Assembly: GCA_003576685.1 (NCBI GenBank)
Contig: QOZR01000017.1
Location: 1-64,000, forward strand
Source: Virgifigura deserti
GTDB lineage: Bacteria > Pseudomonadota > Alphaproteobacteria > Dongiales > Dongiaceae
Direction of reading: 5' to 3'
Length of the DNA stretch: 64,000 bases
How positions within the stretch are numbered: position 1 is the stretch's first letter; each line of letters starts with the position of its first letter. Positions 1 to 9,088 of this stretch are shown piece after piece. The translations under genes were made by a program, and so were the position numbers. The notes under the pieces are model-generated. The model ran no database searches. It saw only the letters and a list, made by a program, of their open reading frames with translations, and was not told the origin of the DNA.

Positions 1-73
1 GGAGATCCCCGCCGCCGAGCTCGCCGCCGCCGGGCCGCTCTGGCGCTGGCTCGACCGCCTGCTGGCGCGCTAG
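1..73 (+). CDS. C-terminal end of an iron-sulfur subunit of a molybdoenzyme (partial)
   Basis: Only the last 23 codons are inside the window, in the frame that starts at base 2, ending with TAG at 71-73. The visible peptide is Ala/Leu-rich and ends in WRWLDRLLAR. Identity is inferred from position: the gene lies 20 bases upstream of a DmsC-family anchor, and in DMSO-reductase-like and SoeABC enzymes the ferredoxin-like B subunit directly precedes the anchor. None of its cysteine clusters is visible, so the call rests on context. Confidence 0.45.
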   Translation, partial: EIPAAELAAAGPLWRWLDRLLAR

Positions 74-93
74 GGAGCCCGCCGCCGCCGCCC

Positions 94-1041
94 ATGCATC
101 CCGCCGCCTCGGTCATCCTGTTCACCACCCTCTCGGGCGCCGGCGCCGGCCTGCTCGCGCTGCTCGGCCTGCTCGGCCCGCTCGGGCTGCTGCCGGCGGC
201 GCGCGGCTTCGGCCTCGCCGCCTTCGGCCTGGCGCTCGGCGCGATCAGCGCCGGCCTGCTCGCCTCGACCTTCCATCTCGGCCATCCCGAGCGCGCCTGG
301 CGGGCCTTTTCGCAGTGGCGCTCGTCCTGGCTCTCGCGCGAGGGGGTGGCGGCGCTCGCGACCTACCCGCCGGCCGGGCTCTACGCGCTCGGCTGGGTCG
401 GGCTGGAGCGCAATTCGGGGCCGTGGGCGCTGCTCGGCCTGCTCACCGCGGCGCTGGCCGTCCTGACCGTCTACTGCACGGCGATGATCTATGTCTCGCT
501 CAAGCCGATCCAGCGCTGGGCCAACCGCTGGGTCGCGCCGAACTACCTCGCGCTGGCGCTGATGACGGGGGCGCTCTGGCTCCACCTCCTGGTCCGGCTC
601 TTCGCCCTGCCGCAGCCGGCCGTGCCCGGGCTCGCCGTCGCCGCGCTCCTGCTCGCCGCCCCGCTGAAGCTGGCCTACTGGCGGTTCATCGACCGGACGC
701 GGAGCGCCGCCACGCCGGAGAGCGCGACCGGGCTCAAGGGGCTCGGCCCGGTGCGGCTGTTCGAGGCGCCGCACACGCAGGAGAACTACCTGCTGCGCGA
801 GATGGGCTACCGGATCGCCCGCAAGCATGCCGCGCGGCTGCGCCGCATCGCCGCGCTTCTTGCCTTCGCCCTGCCGCTGGCGCTGACCCTGGCCACCCTG
901 GCGCTGCCGCCCTGGGCCGCAAGCCTCGCCGCGCTCGCCGCCGCGCTCAGCGCCACCGCCGGCGTCCTGATCGAGCGCTGGCTGTTCTTCGCCGAGGCCA
1001 AGCACACCGTCACCCTCTATTACGGACAGAACGCCGCGTAG
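94..1041 (+). CDS. DmsC-family molybdoenzyme membrane anchor, probably SoeC of sulfite dehydrogenase
   Basis: This 315-residue protein is almost entirely hydrophobic, with about eight transmembrane segments, and starts MHPAASVILFTTLSGAGAGL, which fits the DmsC/YnfH anchor family. Such anchors pass electrons between the quinone pool and a cytoplasmic molybdopterin enzyme through an iron-sulfur subunit. It follows the tail of what should be the B subunit by 20 bases, so the two are an operon. The family includes DMSO reductase and the sulfite-oxidising enzyme SoeABC. The aminotransferase-Xsc-AckA module a few kb away releases sulfite, so SoeC is the more economical reading. A DMSO or other S/N-oxide reductase anchor remains possible. 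The catalytic A subunit lies outside the window and would decide. Confidence 0.8.
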   Translation: MHPAASVILFTTLSGAGAGLLALLGLLGPLGLLPAARGFGLAAFGLALGAISAGLLASTFHLGHPERAWRAFSQWRSSWLSREGVAALATYPPAGLYALGWVGLERNSGPWALLGLLTAALAVLTVYCTAMIYVSLKPIQRWANRWVAPNYLALALMTGALWLHLLVRLFALPQPAVPGLAVAALLLAAPLKLAYWRFIDRTRSAATPESATGLKGLGPVRLFEAPHTQENYLLREMGYRIARKHAARLRRIAALLAFALPLALTLATLALPPWAASLAALAAALSATAGVLIERWLFFAEAKHTVTLYYGQNAA

Positions 1042-1310
1042 GCGCGCTTGGCCCTAACGAAAGCCGAGGATTGGGCCTAGTCTGTGGCGGGGGCGCCGCT
1101 TATGGTATTCTGGGGACGGCAGAAATAAACTCGTCTGCCTGATTGGCAGCGCGACAACAAAGGCAGCCGAACGGCGACCATGCCGAACAGGAAGCTGCCA
1201 CGACCACATTCGATGACTGCCGACCCTCGGGATCAGGCCTGCTGCGGGTACCGGACGAAGCCCTGCCCGCCGCAGGCAGGAATGAGCTTTCATCGCTATG
1301 GGAGGCGTAG

Positions 1311-2471
1311 ATGAGCAAGACAAAGATTAGCCGGCGGACGACACCGAAGCGGGCGGGATCAGTGTCCCGCCGGACCCTGCTGAAGACCGCCGCGGCGGCC
1401 GGCAGCGTCGCCGCGATCGGCCCATGGTTCATCAAGGATGCCCGATCGTCGTCCGGCAGCCTCGACATCATGATGTGGTCGGACTACCTGCCGCAAGCCT
1501 TCACCTCGAAGTTCAAGGAGGCGACCGGCATCACCATCAATCACACGCCCTACGGCTCGAACGAGGAACTGATCCAGAAGATGCGCGCCACGAAGGGCCG
1601 CGGCTTCGACCTGATCAGCCCGACGAACGACCGCACCGGCCAGTGGCAGGATCTCGACCTGCTGCAGACCTTCGACATGAACCGCGTTCCGACGGACGCC
1701 ATCCTGCCGTCCATGCTGAAGATCTCCGAAGGGTTCGCCTGGGATGGCAAGCCGCGGCACCTGCCCTATGTCTGGGGCACCGAGGCGCTGGCCTGGCGGA
1801 CCGACAAATGGGAGAGCGATTACCAGAACCTGAGCTATGGCGATTTGTGGTCGGATGAGATGAAAGGCCGGATCATGGGCCGCGCGCATTCGATGATGTC
1901 CGGCATCGGGCTCTATCTCGACGCGTCTGGCAAGCTGCCGACGAACCGCCTGCACGACGCCTATAAGGACGAGGAGAACATGCGGCGGATCTGGACGGAG
2001 ATCACCAAGTTCGCCGTCGAGCACAAGCCGTGGGTCAAGCAGTTCTGGAACGACGCCGACGGTCAGATCAACGGTCTGATGCAGAACAACGTCGTCCTCG
2101 GCCAGACCTGGGACGGCCCGCCGCTCCGCCTCAAGGCCGACGGCGAGCCGGTGACTTTCATGGCCCCGCAGGAAGGCGCCTTCACTTGGCTCGACGGGCT
2201 CTCCATTCCCGTCGGGGCCAAGAACATCGATGAGATCTACGAATTCATCAAGTTCATCTACACGCCGGAGACGGGCGGCCTGCTGGCGAATGAAACCGGC
2301 TATAACGCCACCGCGAAGGGCGCCGACGAATATCTCACGGAGACAGCCAAGAAGAACTTTAAGGAGGCCTATCCGGGTGACGCGCTCGACCGTCTGTGGC
2401 CGTGGCCGCCGACGCCGTCCTGGTACGCGGAAATCCGCAACGAATATGTCGACAAGTTCGTCGCCGCGTAA
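1311..2471 (+). CDS. Periplasmic substrate-binding protein, polyamine (PotD) type ABC importer
   Basis: The 386-residue protein begins with a twin-arginine type signal (SRRTLLK at residues 19-25, then a hydrophobic Ala-rich stretch). The mature part, starting near LDIMMWSDYLPQAF, resembles the spermidine/putrescine-binding family 1 fold. The ATG is preceded by GGAGG at good spacing. Permeases and ATPase of the same transporter type are encoded on the opposite strand at 4372-7388. Members of this family bind many small cations and zwitterions. With an aminotransferase and xsc beside it, the ligand may be an amino-sulfonate such as taurine, hypotaurine or homotaurine rather than a polyamine; this is inference. 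Confidence 0.85.
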   Translation: MSKTKISRRTTPKRAGSVSRRTLLKTAAAAGSVAAIGPWFIKDARSSSGSLDIMMWSDYLPQAFTSKFKEATGITINHTPYGSNEELIQKMRATKGRGFDLISPTNDRTGQWQDLDLLQTFDMNRVPTDAILPSMLKISEGFAWDGKPRHLPYVWGTEALAWRTDKWESDYQNLSYGDLWSDEMKGRIMGRAHSMMSGIGLYLDASGKLPTNRLHDAYKDEENMRRIWTEITKFAVEHKPWVKQFWNDADGQINGLMQNNVVLGQTWDGPPLRLKADGEPVTFMAPQEGAFTWLDGLSIPVGAKNIDEIYEFIKFIYTPETGGLLANETGYNATAKGADEYLTETAKKNFKEAYPGDALDRLWPWPPTPSWYAEIRNEYVDKFVAA

Positions 2472-2487
2472 GCGGTCCCTTCCCTCC

Positions 2488-2551
2488 CTCTAGCGCGGGT
2501 CCCTCCCCCAGCCCGGCTGGGGGAGGGCCGCGGCGGGAGCCCCCGCTAGAG
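2488..2551 (+). terminator. Nested hairpin after the binding-protein gene
   Basis: An outer inverted repeat (2488-2495 with 2544-2551, CTCTAGCG/CGCTAGAG) encloses a 13-bp perfect GC-rich stem (2501-2513 with 2515-2527). It starts 16 bases after the stop codon. There is no T-run, so it may act as an mRNA-stabilising or attenuating hairpin rather than a classical terminator. Confidence 0.5.
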
Positions 2552-2660
2552 CGCGATCCGATCAGGTTGGATCAACCTGTTCGGTGAATCGCCCTCTATT
2601 TCAAATAGCGAGAGACTGATTCACCGATCACATCGGTCCGATGTGATCGGATCAGGCTCT
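2548..2660. repeat. Long imperfect palindrome, REP/cruciform type
   Basis: Ends are AGAGCGCGATCCGATC at 2548-2563 and its near-complement at 2645-2660. Nested inside are TCGGTGAATC (2581-2590) with GATTCACCGA (2618-2627) and a central CTCTATTT/AAATAG stem, so the whole 113 bases can fold as one hairpin. Its right edge touches the stop codon of the aminotransferase gene (2659-2661). A decayed partial copy occurs at about 12587-12627, so this is a dispersed repeat. Confidence 0.65.
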
Positions 2661-3969
2661 AATATTCGCTCAGCACCTGTCGCAGCGTCGCGCACATCTC
2701 GTCGATATGCTTCTTTTCGGCGATCATGGCGGGCGCGAAGATTCCGGCATCGCCGGTGAATTTGATGTGCAGCCCGGCGGCGAACAGCCGCTTCTGGGCA
2801 TCATAGCCGCGCGCGCCGGGCTTGTCCGCAGGCGCGAGATCGAAGCCGGCGAGCAGGCCGTAGCCCCGGATATCGGTGATGACCGGCAGGTCGCTCAGCG
2901 CGAACACTGACTCCAGCATATAGGACGATAGTTCCTCGGCCCTCTCGAAGAGCCCTTCCCGCTGATAGATCTCCAGGGTCGCGAGGCCCGCGGCACAGGC
3001 CGCCGGATGGGCCGAATAGGTGTAGCCGTGGAAGAACTCGACGGCGTGCTCGGGCGCGCTGTCGACGATGGTGTTGTAGATCTTGTCGCTGACCGCCACC
3101 GCGCCCATCGGCTGCGCGCCGTTGGTCAGCGCCTTCGCCATGGTGATGATGTCCGGCGTGACGCCGAAGCTCTGCGCCGCGAACGCCTTCCCGGTTCGGC
3201 CGAAGCCTGAGATCACCTCGTCGAAGACGAGAAGGATGCCGTTCTGGTCGCAGATTTCCCGCAGTCGCTCGAGATAGCCTTTGGGCGGCACCAGGACGCC
3301 GGTCGAGCCGGCGATCGGCTCGACGAAGCAGGCGGCGATGGTGCTGGCGCCGTACAGATCGACGAAGCGCTGTAGGTCGTCGGCCAGCTCCGCACCGGCC
3401 GCGGGCTGTCCTTTCGTGAACCGATTCTCCGGCAGCCAGGTGTGGCGCATATGGGCGATGCCGGGCATCACCGCGCCGAAGGTCTCGCGGTTCCGCATCA
3501 TGCCGCTGAGCGAGACGCCGCCGATATTGACGCCGTGATAGGCGCGCTCGCGCGAGACGAACCGGACCCGCTGGCCCTCGCCGCGAGCCCGGTGATACGC
3601 CAGCGCGATCTTGATCGCCGTGTCAACGGATTCGGAACCCGAATTGGTGAAGAAGATGTAGTTCAAATCGTCGGGCGTGATCGAAGCGACCCGGCGGGCG
3701 AGTTCGAACGAAGAGGGGTGCGCGACCTGGAAGTGCGGCGCGTAGTCGAGCTCCGTCAGCTGATTCGCAACAGCCTCCGCGATCTCGGGCCGTCCATGGC
3801 CCGCCGCGCAGCAGAACAGGCCGGAACTCGCATCGATGATCTGGTCTCCCCGCTCGTTCCAATAATAAAGGCCCTCTCCTTTGACGAGCAACCGGGGCGC
3901 CGACTTGAAATCGCGATTGCTCGTGAACGGCATCCAATGATGTTCGAGACTGTTCGCAGCATACCGCAT
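2659..3969 (-). CDS. Omega-amino-acid:pyruvate aminotransferase, class III (PLP), likely taurine/homotaurine type
   Basis: Transfers an amino group from a terminal amine to pyruvate. The 436-residue product from the chosen start begins MRYAANSLEHHWMPFTSNRD, the typical N-terminus of beta-alanine/omega-amino-acid:pyruvate aminotransferases. Class III signatures are present: TNSGSESVDTAIKIALAYH, DEVISGFGRTGK and the PLP lysine in TMAKALTNG (about residue 279). The frame is open 12 codons further upstream, but the ATG at 3969 has GGAGGG eight bases ahead of it and gives the family N-terminus. Close to xsc, ackA and a MocR regulator, its expected product is sulfoacetaldehyde (from taurine) and alanine. 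Beta-alanine, hypotaurine or homotaurine are alternative donors that the sequence does not exclude. Confidence 0.88.
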   Translation of the reverse strand: MRYAANSLEHHWMPFTSNRDFKSAPRLLVKGEGLYYWNERGDQIIDASSGLFCCAAGHGRPEIAEAVANQLTELDYAPHFQVAHPSSFELARRVASITPDDLNYIFFTNSGSESVDTAIKIALAYHRARGEGQRVRFVSRERAYHGVNIGGVSLSGMMRNRETFGAVMPGIAHMRHTWLPENRFTKGQPAAGAELADDLQRFVDLYGASTIAACFVEPIAGSTGVLVPPKGYLERLREICDQNGILLVFDEVISGFGRTGKAFAAQSFGVTPDIITMAKALTNGAQPMGAVAVSDKIYNTIVDSAPEHAVEFFHGYTYSAHPAACAAGLATLEIYQREGLFERAEELSSYMLESVFALSDLPVITDIRGYGLLAGFDLAPADKPGARGYDAQKRLFAAGLHIKFTGDAGIFAPAMIAEKKHIDEMCATLRQVLSEY

Positions 3970-4103
3970 GGGAAACCCTCCAAAGCCAAACGAACGGCGC
4001 GACACCGCGCGCTCCGGGCGACCGGCAGTATCGAGGCTATGCGGGAACCATCGGGTGACGTAGGGCCAGTTCGCGTTTTCTTACGGGCCAGGCGGCCGCT
4101 CCA

Positions 4104-4373
4104 AGAGTGTCTAACAGAACTTATTCACGGTCTGCGCCGTTCTCCGGTCGCCGTGGGCTAGGAGGGCGGTGCGACGCGATGCTGGTGCATCGCGAGCGCC
4201 GGCCGACACCGTCCCGCGGCGATCGGAGAACGGCCCGTCGGGTTGGCCTGGGCTTGACGCGGGGCCGCGTCGCCGGACCTTGCCGATGCGCCCGGCATCG
4301 CCGGCGGCCCGGCTCCTAACCCGCGTCAAGCCCAGGCCAACGCAGACTATGAATAAGTTCTGTTAGACACTCT
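4104..4373. mobile_element. MITE-like palindromic element, 270 bp
   Basis: The ends form a 33-bp terminal inverted repeat (4104-4136 and 4341-4373) with two mismatches, starting AGAGTGTCTAACAGAAC. An internal 22-bp perfect inverted repeat (4242-4263 and 4320-4341) lies within. There is no transposase or convincing ORF, which fits a non-autonomous miniature element. Its right end overlaps the TAG stop codon of the permease at 4372-4374. A shortened relative is at 6221-6275. I see no clear target-site duplication. Confidence 0.75.
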
Positions 4374-5271
4374 AAGCCTGGGGCGCCTGCGCGGCGGCTT
4401 GCGGCTCGCGGAAGCGCTTCTTGAGCTTGACGGCATCGGCTCCCGGCGCCTGCCTCCTGCTCTCGCGGCGCCGCAGGAGTTCATAGGAGACAGCCCCGAC
4501 AAGCGTGACGCCGATGATGATGACCGCAAGCGCGCTGAGCGCCGGCGTCGTGCCCATGCGGACCCGGCCGGCCAGCACGGTGGTCAGGGTGCTTTCCGCC
4601 TGAATCGTGAAGACCGTCGTGTTGTAGTTCTCGAACGAGGTCAGGAAGGCGAGGACGGCGGCGGAGAAGATCGCCGGCCGCAGGAAGGGAATCAGAATCT
4701 GCCAGAAGACCTGGACATTGGTTGCGCCCAGATCGAGCGCCGCCTCCTCCTGCGAGTAGTCGAAGCGCTGCAGCCGCGCCAGAAAGACCAGCATGCAATA
4801 GGCGGAGATGAAGGTGGATTGGCCGATGATCGTGAGAAAGATCCCGTCATAGAAGAGCGATTCGTAGTCTGCGTCGAAAGCCGTTCCCATCCTGTCCCAG
4901 AAGACCAGGGTCGAGATCCCGAGGATCACCCCCGGCGTCAGAACCGGCGAAACGATGATCGTGTAATAGATCGGGCGCGCACGGCGGTGAATCTGCGTCA
5001 TGATGATCGCGCCGGCCAGCCCGATCGGCACCGACAGGCAGATTACGCCCAACCCGATCCACAGACTGTTGCCGATGCCCTCCAGCAGTTGGTCGTCCTT
5101 GGCCAGTTCGGCGAACCACTGCAGCGTGGTGCCCTCCCACGGGGTCACCTGCGGGTAGGAATTCGCGTTGAAGGCGGTGATTCCCATCAGCACCAGGGGG
5201 CCGAACAGATAGGCGAAGAACAGGAGGATGTAGAATCCGACCATCAGCCGGAGGACCGTCTGCGACGTCAT
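4372..5271 (-). CDS. ABC transporter permease, PotC type
   Basis: The 299-residue inner-membrane protein has six predicted membrane segments, starting with VLRLMVGFYILLFFAYLFGP. The cytoplasmic permease motif is near EEAALDLGATNVQVFWQILI, as in PotC-family proteins. It overlaps the upstream permease by four bases (ATGA), so the two are translationally coupled. The last codons and the stop lie against the right end of the palindromic element at 4104-4373; insertion may have set the present C-terminus. Substrate is inferred from context (amino-sulfonate or polyamine-like). Confidence 0.88.
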   Translation of the reverse strand: MTSQTVLRLMVGFYILLFFAYLFGPLVLMGITAFNANSYPQVTPWEGTTLQWFAELAKDDQLLEGIGNSLWIGLGVICLSVPIGLAGAIIMTQIHRRARPIYYTIIVSPVLTPGVILGISTLVFWDRMGTAFDADYESLFYDGIFLTIIGQSTFISAYCMLVFLARLQRFDYSQEEAALDLGATNVQVFWQILIPFLRPAIFSAAVLAFLTSFENYNTTVFTIQAESTLTTVLAGRVRMGTTPALSALAVIIIGVTLVGAVSYELLRRRESRRQAPGADAVKLKKRFREPQAAAQAPQA

Positions 5272-6176
5272 CTGGCGATCTCTCCCAGCCCGACCTTGAA
5301 CAGGCGCATCACGAGCAGGACGAAGAGGATGCAGGCGATGAGCAGGACGAACGCATAAGCCGACCCCTGAGGCCAGTTTCCACCCTGGTAGAACCAGTCA
5401 TAGATGACCTGCGTGAACCAGAGGCTGCTCGGCCCCCCGAGGATCTGCGGGACGGCGAGCGCGCCCGCCGAGAGCATGAACACCATCGTGCAGCCGGCAG
5501 CGATGCCGGGCTTGGCGAACGGCATGACGACGAAGAGGTGAATGTGCCACCAGGGCGCGCCGAGATCGCGCGCGGCTTCGACCTGATTGTGATCGAGGCT
5601 CTCGACCGCGTTGTAGATTGGAAACATCATCAGAAGGATGTAGGCGTAGCTCAGGCCGGCATAGAGCGCGACGTCCGCCCGCAGAAAGTCGATCGGCTGT
5701 TCGATCAGGCCCAATCCCAAGAGCGCCGTGTTGATCATGCCGCCCGAGGCGAACAGAAGGCGGAAGGCGAAGGCCCGCAGAATCTCGTTGACCCAGAATG
5801 GCAGAATGAGCAGCAGCAGCAGAAGCCGCGTCCGGCCGCCACGCGCCACCTGCGCCATGTAGTAGGCCAGCGGATAGCAGAGGCAGAAGTCCAGCAGCGT
5901 CACGCAGATGCTGGCGATGATCGTCCGGAAGAAGACTTCGAGGTGAAGCCAGTTCAGCAGCGCCTCGTCGGTCGGCCGGCCGAAGACTAGGTAGCGATAG
6001 TTCTCGAGCGTGTATTTGTCGTCGGGACCGCCGATCTCGTTCAGCGGCAGATTCGGCCGAAAGGAGAAATCGACCATATAGAGCTGCGGCAGCACGATCA
6101 TGAAGACGATCCAGACCGTGACGGCGACCAGCAGATAGCCGGAAAGAAAAAGGCCGTTGCGCCGAACGAACCGCAT
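5268..6176 (-). CDS. ABC transporter permease, PotB type
   Basis: The 302-residue inner-membrane protein has six predicted membrane segments. The family permease motif is visible as VEAARDLGAPWWHIHLFVVM, where the coupling helix meets the ATPase. It begins with a positively charged MRFVRRNGLFLSG before the first membrane segment. It sits between the ATPase (upstream, 117 bases away) and the PotC-type permease (overlap of four bases). The ATPase-permease gap contains a short copy of the palindromic mobile element. Confidence 0.88.
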   Translation of the reverse strand: MRFVRRNGLFLSGYLLVAVTVWIVFMIVLPQLYMVDFSFRPNLPLNEIGGPDDKYTLENYRYLVFGRPTDEALLNWLHLEVFFRTIIASICVTLLDFCLCYPLAYYMAQVARGGRTRLLLLLLILPFWVNEILRAFAFRLLFASGGMINTALLGLGLIEQPIDFLRADVALYAGLSYAYILLMMFPIYNAVESLDHNQVEAARDLGAPWWHIHLFVVMPFAKPGIAAGCTMVFMLSAGALAVPQILGGPSSLWFTQVIYDWFYQGGNWPQGSAYAFVLLIACILFVLLVMRLFKVGLGEIAR

Positions 6177-6220
6177 TCGCGTCAGCTCCCGTCGGTTGCG
6201 CCGCCGCGACCCGGGACAAA

Positions 6221-6275
6221 AGTGTCTAACAACACCCGGCCACGGTCTGCGTTGGCCTGGGTCTTGTTAGACACT
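6221..6275. mobile_element. Short palindromic element related to the one at 4104-4373
   Basis: A 12-bp perfect terminal inverted repeat, AGTGTCTAACAA at 6221-6232 with TTGTTAGACACT at 6264-6275, encloses GGTCTGCGTTGGCCTGGG, which also occurs near the ends of the 270-bp element. It looks like an internally deleted relative. It lies between the stop codon of the ATPase gene and the start of the permease gene, so it is transcribed with the transporter operon. Confidence 0.7.
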
Positions 6276-6293
6276 CCAAGCGGGAGACGCCGA

Positions 6294-7388
6294 CTACTCA
6301 CCGGCGAGCGCCCCCTCCGGCAGAACGACGGCGCGTTGCGGGTCGAAGGAGACCACGGCTTCCTCCCCAATCGCGAGGGAGGGAGCACCACCGCTATGCG
6401 GCATGAGCAGCATCACCTCCCGGCCGCCCTCGACACGGAGATAGAGGTTGACCGTTGGCCCCTCGAACTCCGCGTTCGTCACCATGCCTCGTATGACGTT
6501 AGCCTGCCCGTTAGCCGCCCCGTTGCCGACGACCAGCGCCTCGGGCCGGACGAAGACGATGGCCTTCTCTCCCTCCCGAAGCCCCTGCGGGTTGCGCCCG
6601 ACCAGGGCCCCCGAGGCGGTATCGGCCACGGCAAATCCCGTTTCGGTCCGACTGACCCGGCCGAAGAAGGGATTGTTTTCGCCCACGAAGGACGCCACGA
6701 AGCTGGTCGCCGGATTGTCGTAAACGGTGGCGCCCTGGTCGATCTGCTGCACGACGCCGTCGCTCATCACGGCGATCCGATCCGACATGGTCAGCGCCTC
6801 GCCCTGGTCGTGCGTGATATAGATGAAGGTGATGCCGACGCGCTGCTGTATGGTGCGCAGCTCGGTGCGCATATGCTGCCGCAGCTTCAGGTCCAGGGCC
6901 GACAGAGGCTCGTCGAGGAGGAGGACATCGGGTTCGACGGCCAAGGCCCGCGCGATCGCCACGCGCTGCCGCTGTCCGCCGGACAGCTCGCCGACTTTCT
7001 TGTCGCCCTGGCCGCGCAACGCGATCAACTCGAGAAGCTCGTCCGCCTTCCGCCGCCGCTCGGCGCCGGAGACGCCCCTGACCCTCAAGCCATAGGTGAT
7101 GTTGTCGGCGACGGACATTAGGGGGAAAAGCGCCAGATTCTGGAAAATCAGCGCCGTTGGGCGCCTGTTCGGCCCGATTCCCCTCATGTCGCGGCCGCCA
7201 ATCCGGACGCCGCCCTCCGACGGCTCCAGGAAACCGGAAATCGTCCGCAGAATGGTGGTTTTGCCGCATCCCGAGGGGCCTAGAAAGCTGAAGAACTCTC
7301 CGTCCTCGACCCGCAGATCCGCGTCGTCGACCGCAACATAGTCGCCGAATCGGACAGTGATGTGATCGAGCTCGACGTCGGCGCTCAT
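6294..7388 (-). CDS. ABC transporter ATP-binding protein, PotA type
   Basis: The 364-residue protein has an N-terminal nucleotide-binding domain with Walker A GPSGCGKTT, the signature LSGGQRQRVAIARALA, Walker B VLLLDEPLSALD and the switch His in THDQGEAL. A C-terminal TOBE-type domain (about 235-360) is typical of importer ATPases that are regulated through this extension. It is the first gene of the permease operon 7388 to 4372 and diverges from the MocR-type regulator at 7619, so the 230-base gap should hold both promoters and the regulator's site. Confidence 0.9.
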   Translation of the reverse strand: MSADVELDHITVRFGDYVAVDDADLRVEDGEFFSFLGPSGCGKTTILRTISGFLEPSEGGVRIGGRDMRGIGPNRRPTALIFQNLALFPLMSVADNITYGLRVRGVSGAERRRKADELLELIALRGQGDKKVGELSGGQRQRVAIARALAVEPDVLLLDEPLSALDLKLRQHMRTELRTIQQRVGITFIYITHDQGEALTMSDRIAVMSDGVVQQIDQGATVYDNPATSFVASFVGENNPFFGRVSRTETGFAVADTASGALVGRNPQGLREGEKAIVFVRPEALVVGNGAANGQANVIRGMVTNAEFEGPTVNLYLRVEGGREVMLLMPHSGGAPSLAIGEEAVVSFDPQRAVVLPEGALAGE

Positions 7389-7618
7389 CGCGACAAGATC
7401 CCCTCGCTTCCCTGTCGGCCCAGGTTCAAAGCCGGGCTCTTGCTTGGATGCTACGATAGAACGGTCGCCGTGGCACCCGCTTATGTCTATTGGATTTTAC
7501 CATAAGACGAGGTGTCGTCGACTCGGGAACCCTCTATCGCCGCTCCATCCTTTCGATGCTAGACTTTCCTTTCCTACGAGATGTAGTGCCAGTTGAGGAG
7601 GTTTGAGCGGGCCAACGG

Positions 7619-9088
7619 ATGCGCGACGAGCTCTTCCACCTTCGGCATGACGGTGAGTCCACGCTTCAGGCGCAGCTCCGCCAGATGCTGGTTTCGGCGA
7701 TCCTTCAGGGCCAGATCCCAAAGGGCGAGCCGCTGCCGTCCTGTCGGCGGCTGGCGCAGATCCTGTCGGTCGCACGTAATACGGTGACGCTTGCCTATCA
7801 GGATCTGGCCGCCGACGGGTTTCTGATCGCGCGGGAGCGGCGCGGCTATTTCGTCAATGAGGAGATCCTGGAAGGTCGCGCCAGCGGCATAACAGCGGCG
7901 CCGGCCCATGATACCGGCGCGCCGGACTGGGACTCCCGGTTCCAGGTCACGCCGTCGCGGCAGCGCAACATCGTCAAGCCACAGAATTGGCAGAGCTACC
8001 CCTATCCCTTCATCTACGGCCAATTCGATCCCGCATTGTTCCCGATCGCGGATTGGCGGCAATGCTCGCGGCAGGCGCTGAGCGTGGAAGCCGTGCGGGA
8101 TTGGGCGAGCGACAGTTTCACCGAAGACGATCCTCTCCTGGTCGAACAGATTCGGACTCGGCTTCTGCCGCGCCGAGGCATCCGCGTTTCCCCGGACGAG
8201 ATCCTCGTGACCGTAGGCGCGCAGCACGCCCTGTATCTGCTGGCGAGTCTGCTGATGGGCGCCGAGACGACGATCGGTTTCGAGGATCCGGGCTATGTCG
8301 ATGCGCGGAACATCTTCGCGCTCAAGACCGACCGCATTCGCCCGTTGCCCGTCGACGCGCAGGGTATGGTCGCCGACGATGCGCTCGATGGCTGCGATTA
8401 CGTCTATGTGACGCCGAGCCACCAGTTTCCGACGACAGCGACTATGACGCTCGAACGCCGCATGGCCTTGCTTGATCGCGCGCGACGCGCGGACTTCATC
8501 GTGATCGAGGACGATTACGACAGCGAGATCAATCATGTCGGATCCCCGACCGCCGCGCTCAAGTCGATCGATGCGAGCGGCCGCGTCATCTTCCTGGCGA
8601 GCCTGTCGAAGACCTTGGCGCCAGGCCTGCGCCTCGGCTACATGGTCGGCCCCAAGGCGCTGATCGCCGAGATGCGGGCACTCCGCCGCCTGATGCTGCG
8701 GCACCCGCCGACGAACAACCAGCGGACGCTCGCGACATTTCTGGCCCTCGGACATCACGACTCGCTGATACGCCGCCTCAGCCATGCCTATCGGGATCGT
8801 TGGGAGGTGATGCGGACGGCGTTGGAACGCCACCTGCCGACCTGCTCGTTCCATCGGGTCACCGGCGGCACGGCCTATTGGGTCGCCGGACCGCCGGGGC
8901 TCGATACCGCGCTCGTTGCCCAGGAGGCGGCGAAACGGGGCGTGCTGATCGAACCCGGTGCGGTCCACTTCATGTCCAAGGCCCCGTCGCACTATTTTCG
9001 GCTCGGCTTCTCCTCGATCCCGGTGAACCGGATCGAATCCGGTCTGAGCATCCTCGGCGAGATCATCGACGCCTGCTCCAAACCCTGA
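7619..9088 (+). CDS. MocR/PdxR-family transcriptional regulator (GntR HTH plus aminotransferase-like domain)
   Basis: The 489-residue protein has an N-terminal winged-helix domain (about 10-80, with LPSCRRLAQILSVARNTV as recognition region) joined to a fold-type I aminotransferase-like domain. The PLP-lysine motif SLSKTLAPGLRLG is intact, and IEDDYDSE is the usual aspartate region. MocR proteins sense PLP adducts of amino compounds. TauR, the taurine-responsive regulator of alphaproteobacteria, belongs here. It lies between the transporter operon and xsc, which fits TauR. An in-frame TGA at 7604 limits the start to the ATG used; GAGGAGG lies somewhat far upstream at 7595. Confidence 0.87.
   Translation: MRDELFHLRHDGESTLQAQLRQMLVSAILQGQIPKGEPLPSCRRLAQILSVARNTVTLAYQDLAADGFLIARERRGYFVNEEILEGRASGITAAPAHDTGAPDWDSRFQVTPSRQRNIVKPQNWQSYPYPFIYGQFDPALFPIADWRQCSRQALSVEAVRDWASDSFTEDDPLLVEQIRTRLLPRRGIRVSPDEILVTVGAQHALYLLASLLMGAETTIGFEDPGYVDARNIFALKTDRIRPLPVDAQGMVADDALDGCDYVYVTPSHQFPTTATMTLERRMALLDRARRADFIVIEDDYDSEINHVGSPTAALKSIDASGRVIFLASLSKTLAPGLRLGYMVGPKALIAEMRALRRLMLRHPPTNNQRTLATFLALGHHDSLIRRLSHAYRDRWEVMRTALERHLPTCSFHRVTGGTAYWVAGPPGLDTALVAQEAAKRGVLIEPGAVHFMSKAPSHYFRLGFSSIPVNRIESGLSILGEIIDACSKP

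Noticed and set aside
94..1142. Overlapping frames on both strands across the membrane-anchor gene
   Set aside because: They are Arg/Gly/Gln/Ala-rich shadows of a hydrophobic GC-rich gene with a recognisable family sequence.
1042..1310. Possible promoter or leader RNA ahead of the binding-protein gene
   Set aside because: TATGGTATT and nearby TTG triplets can be arranged as boxes but spacing and strength are not convincing, and no riboswitch fold was recognised.
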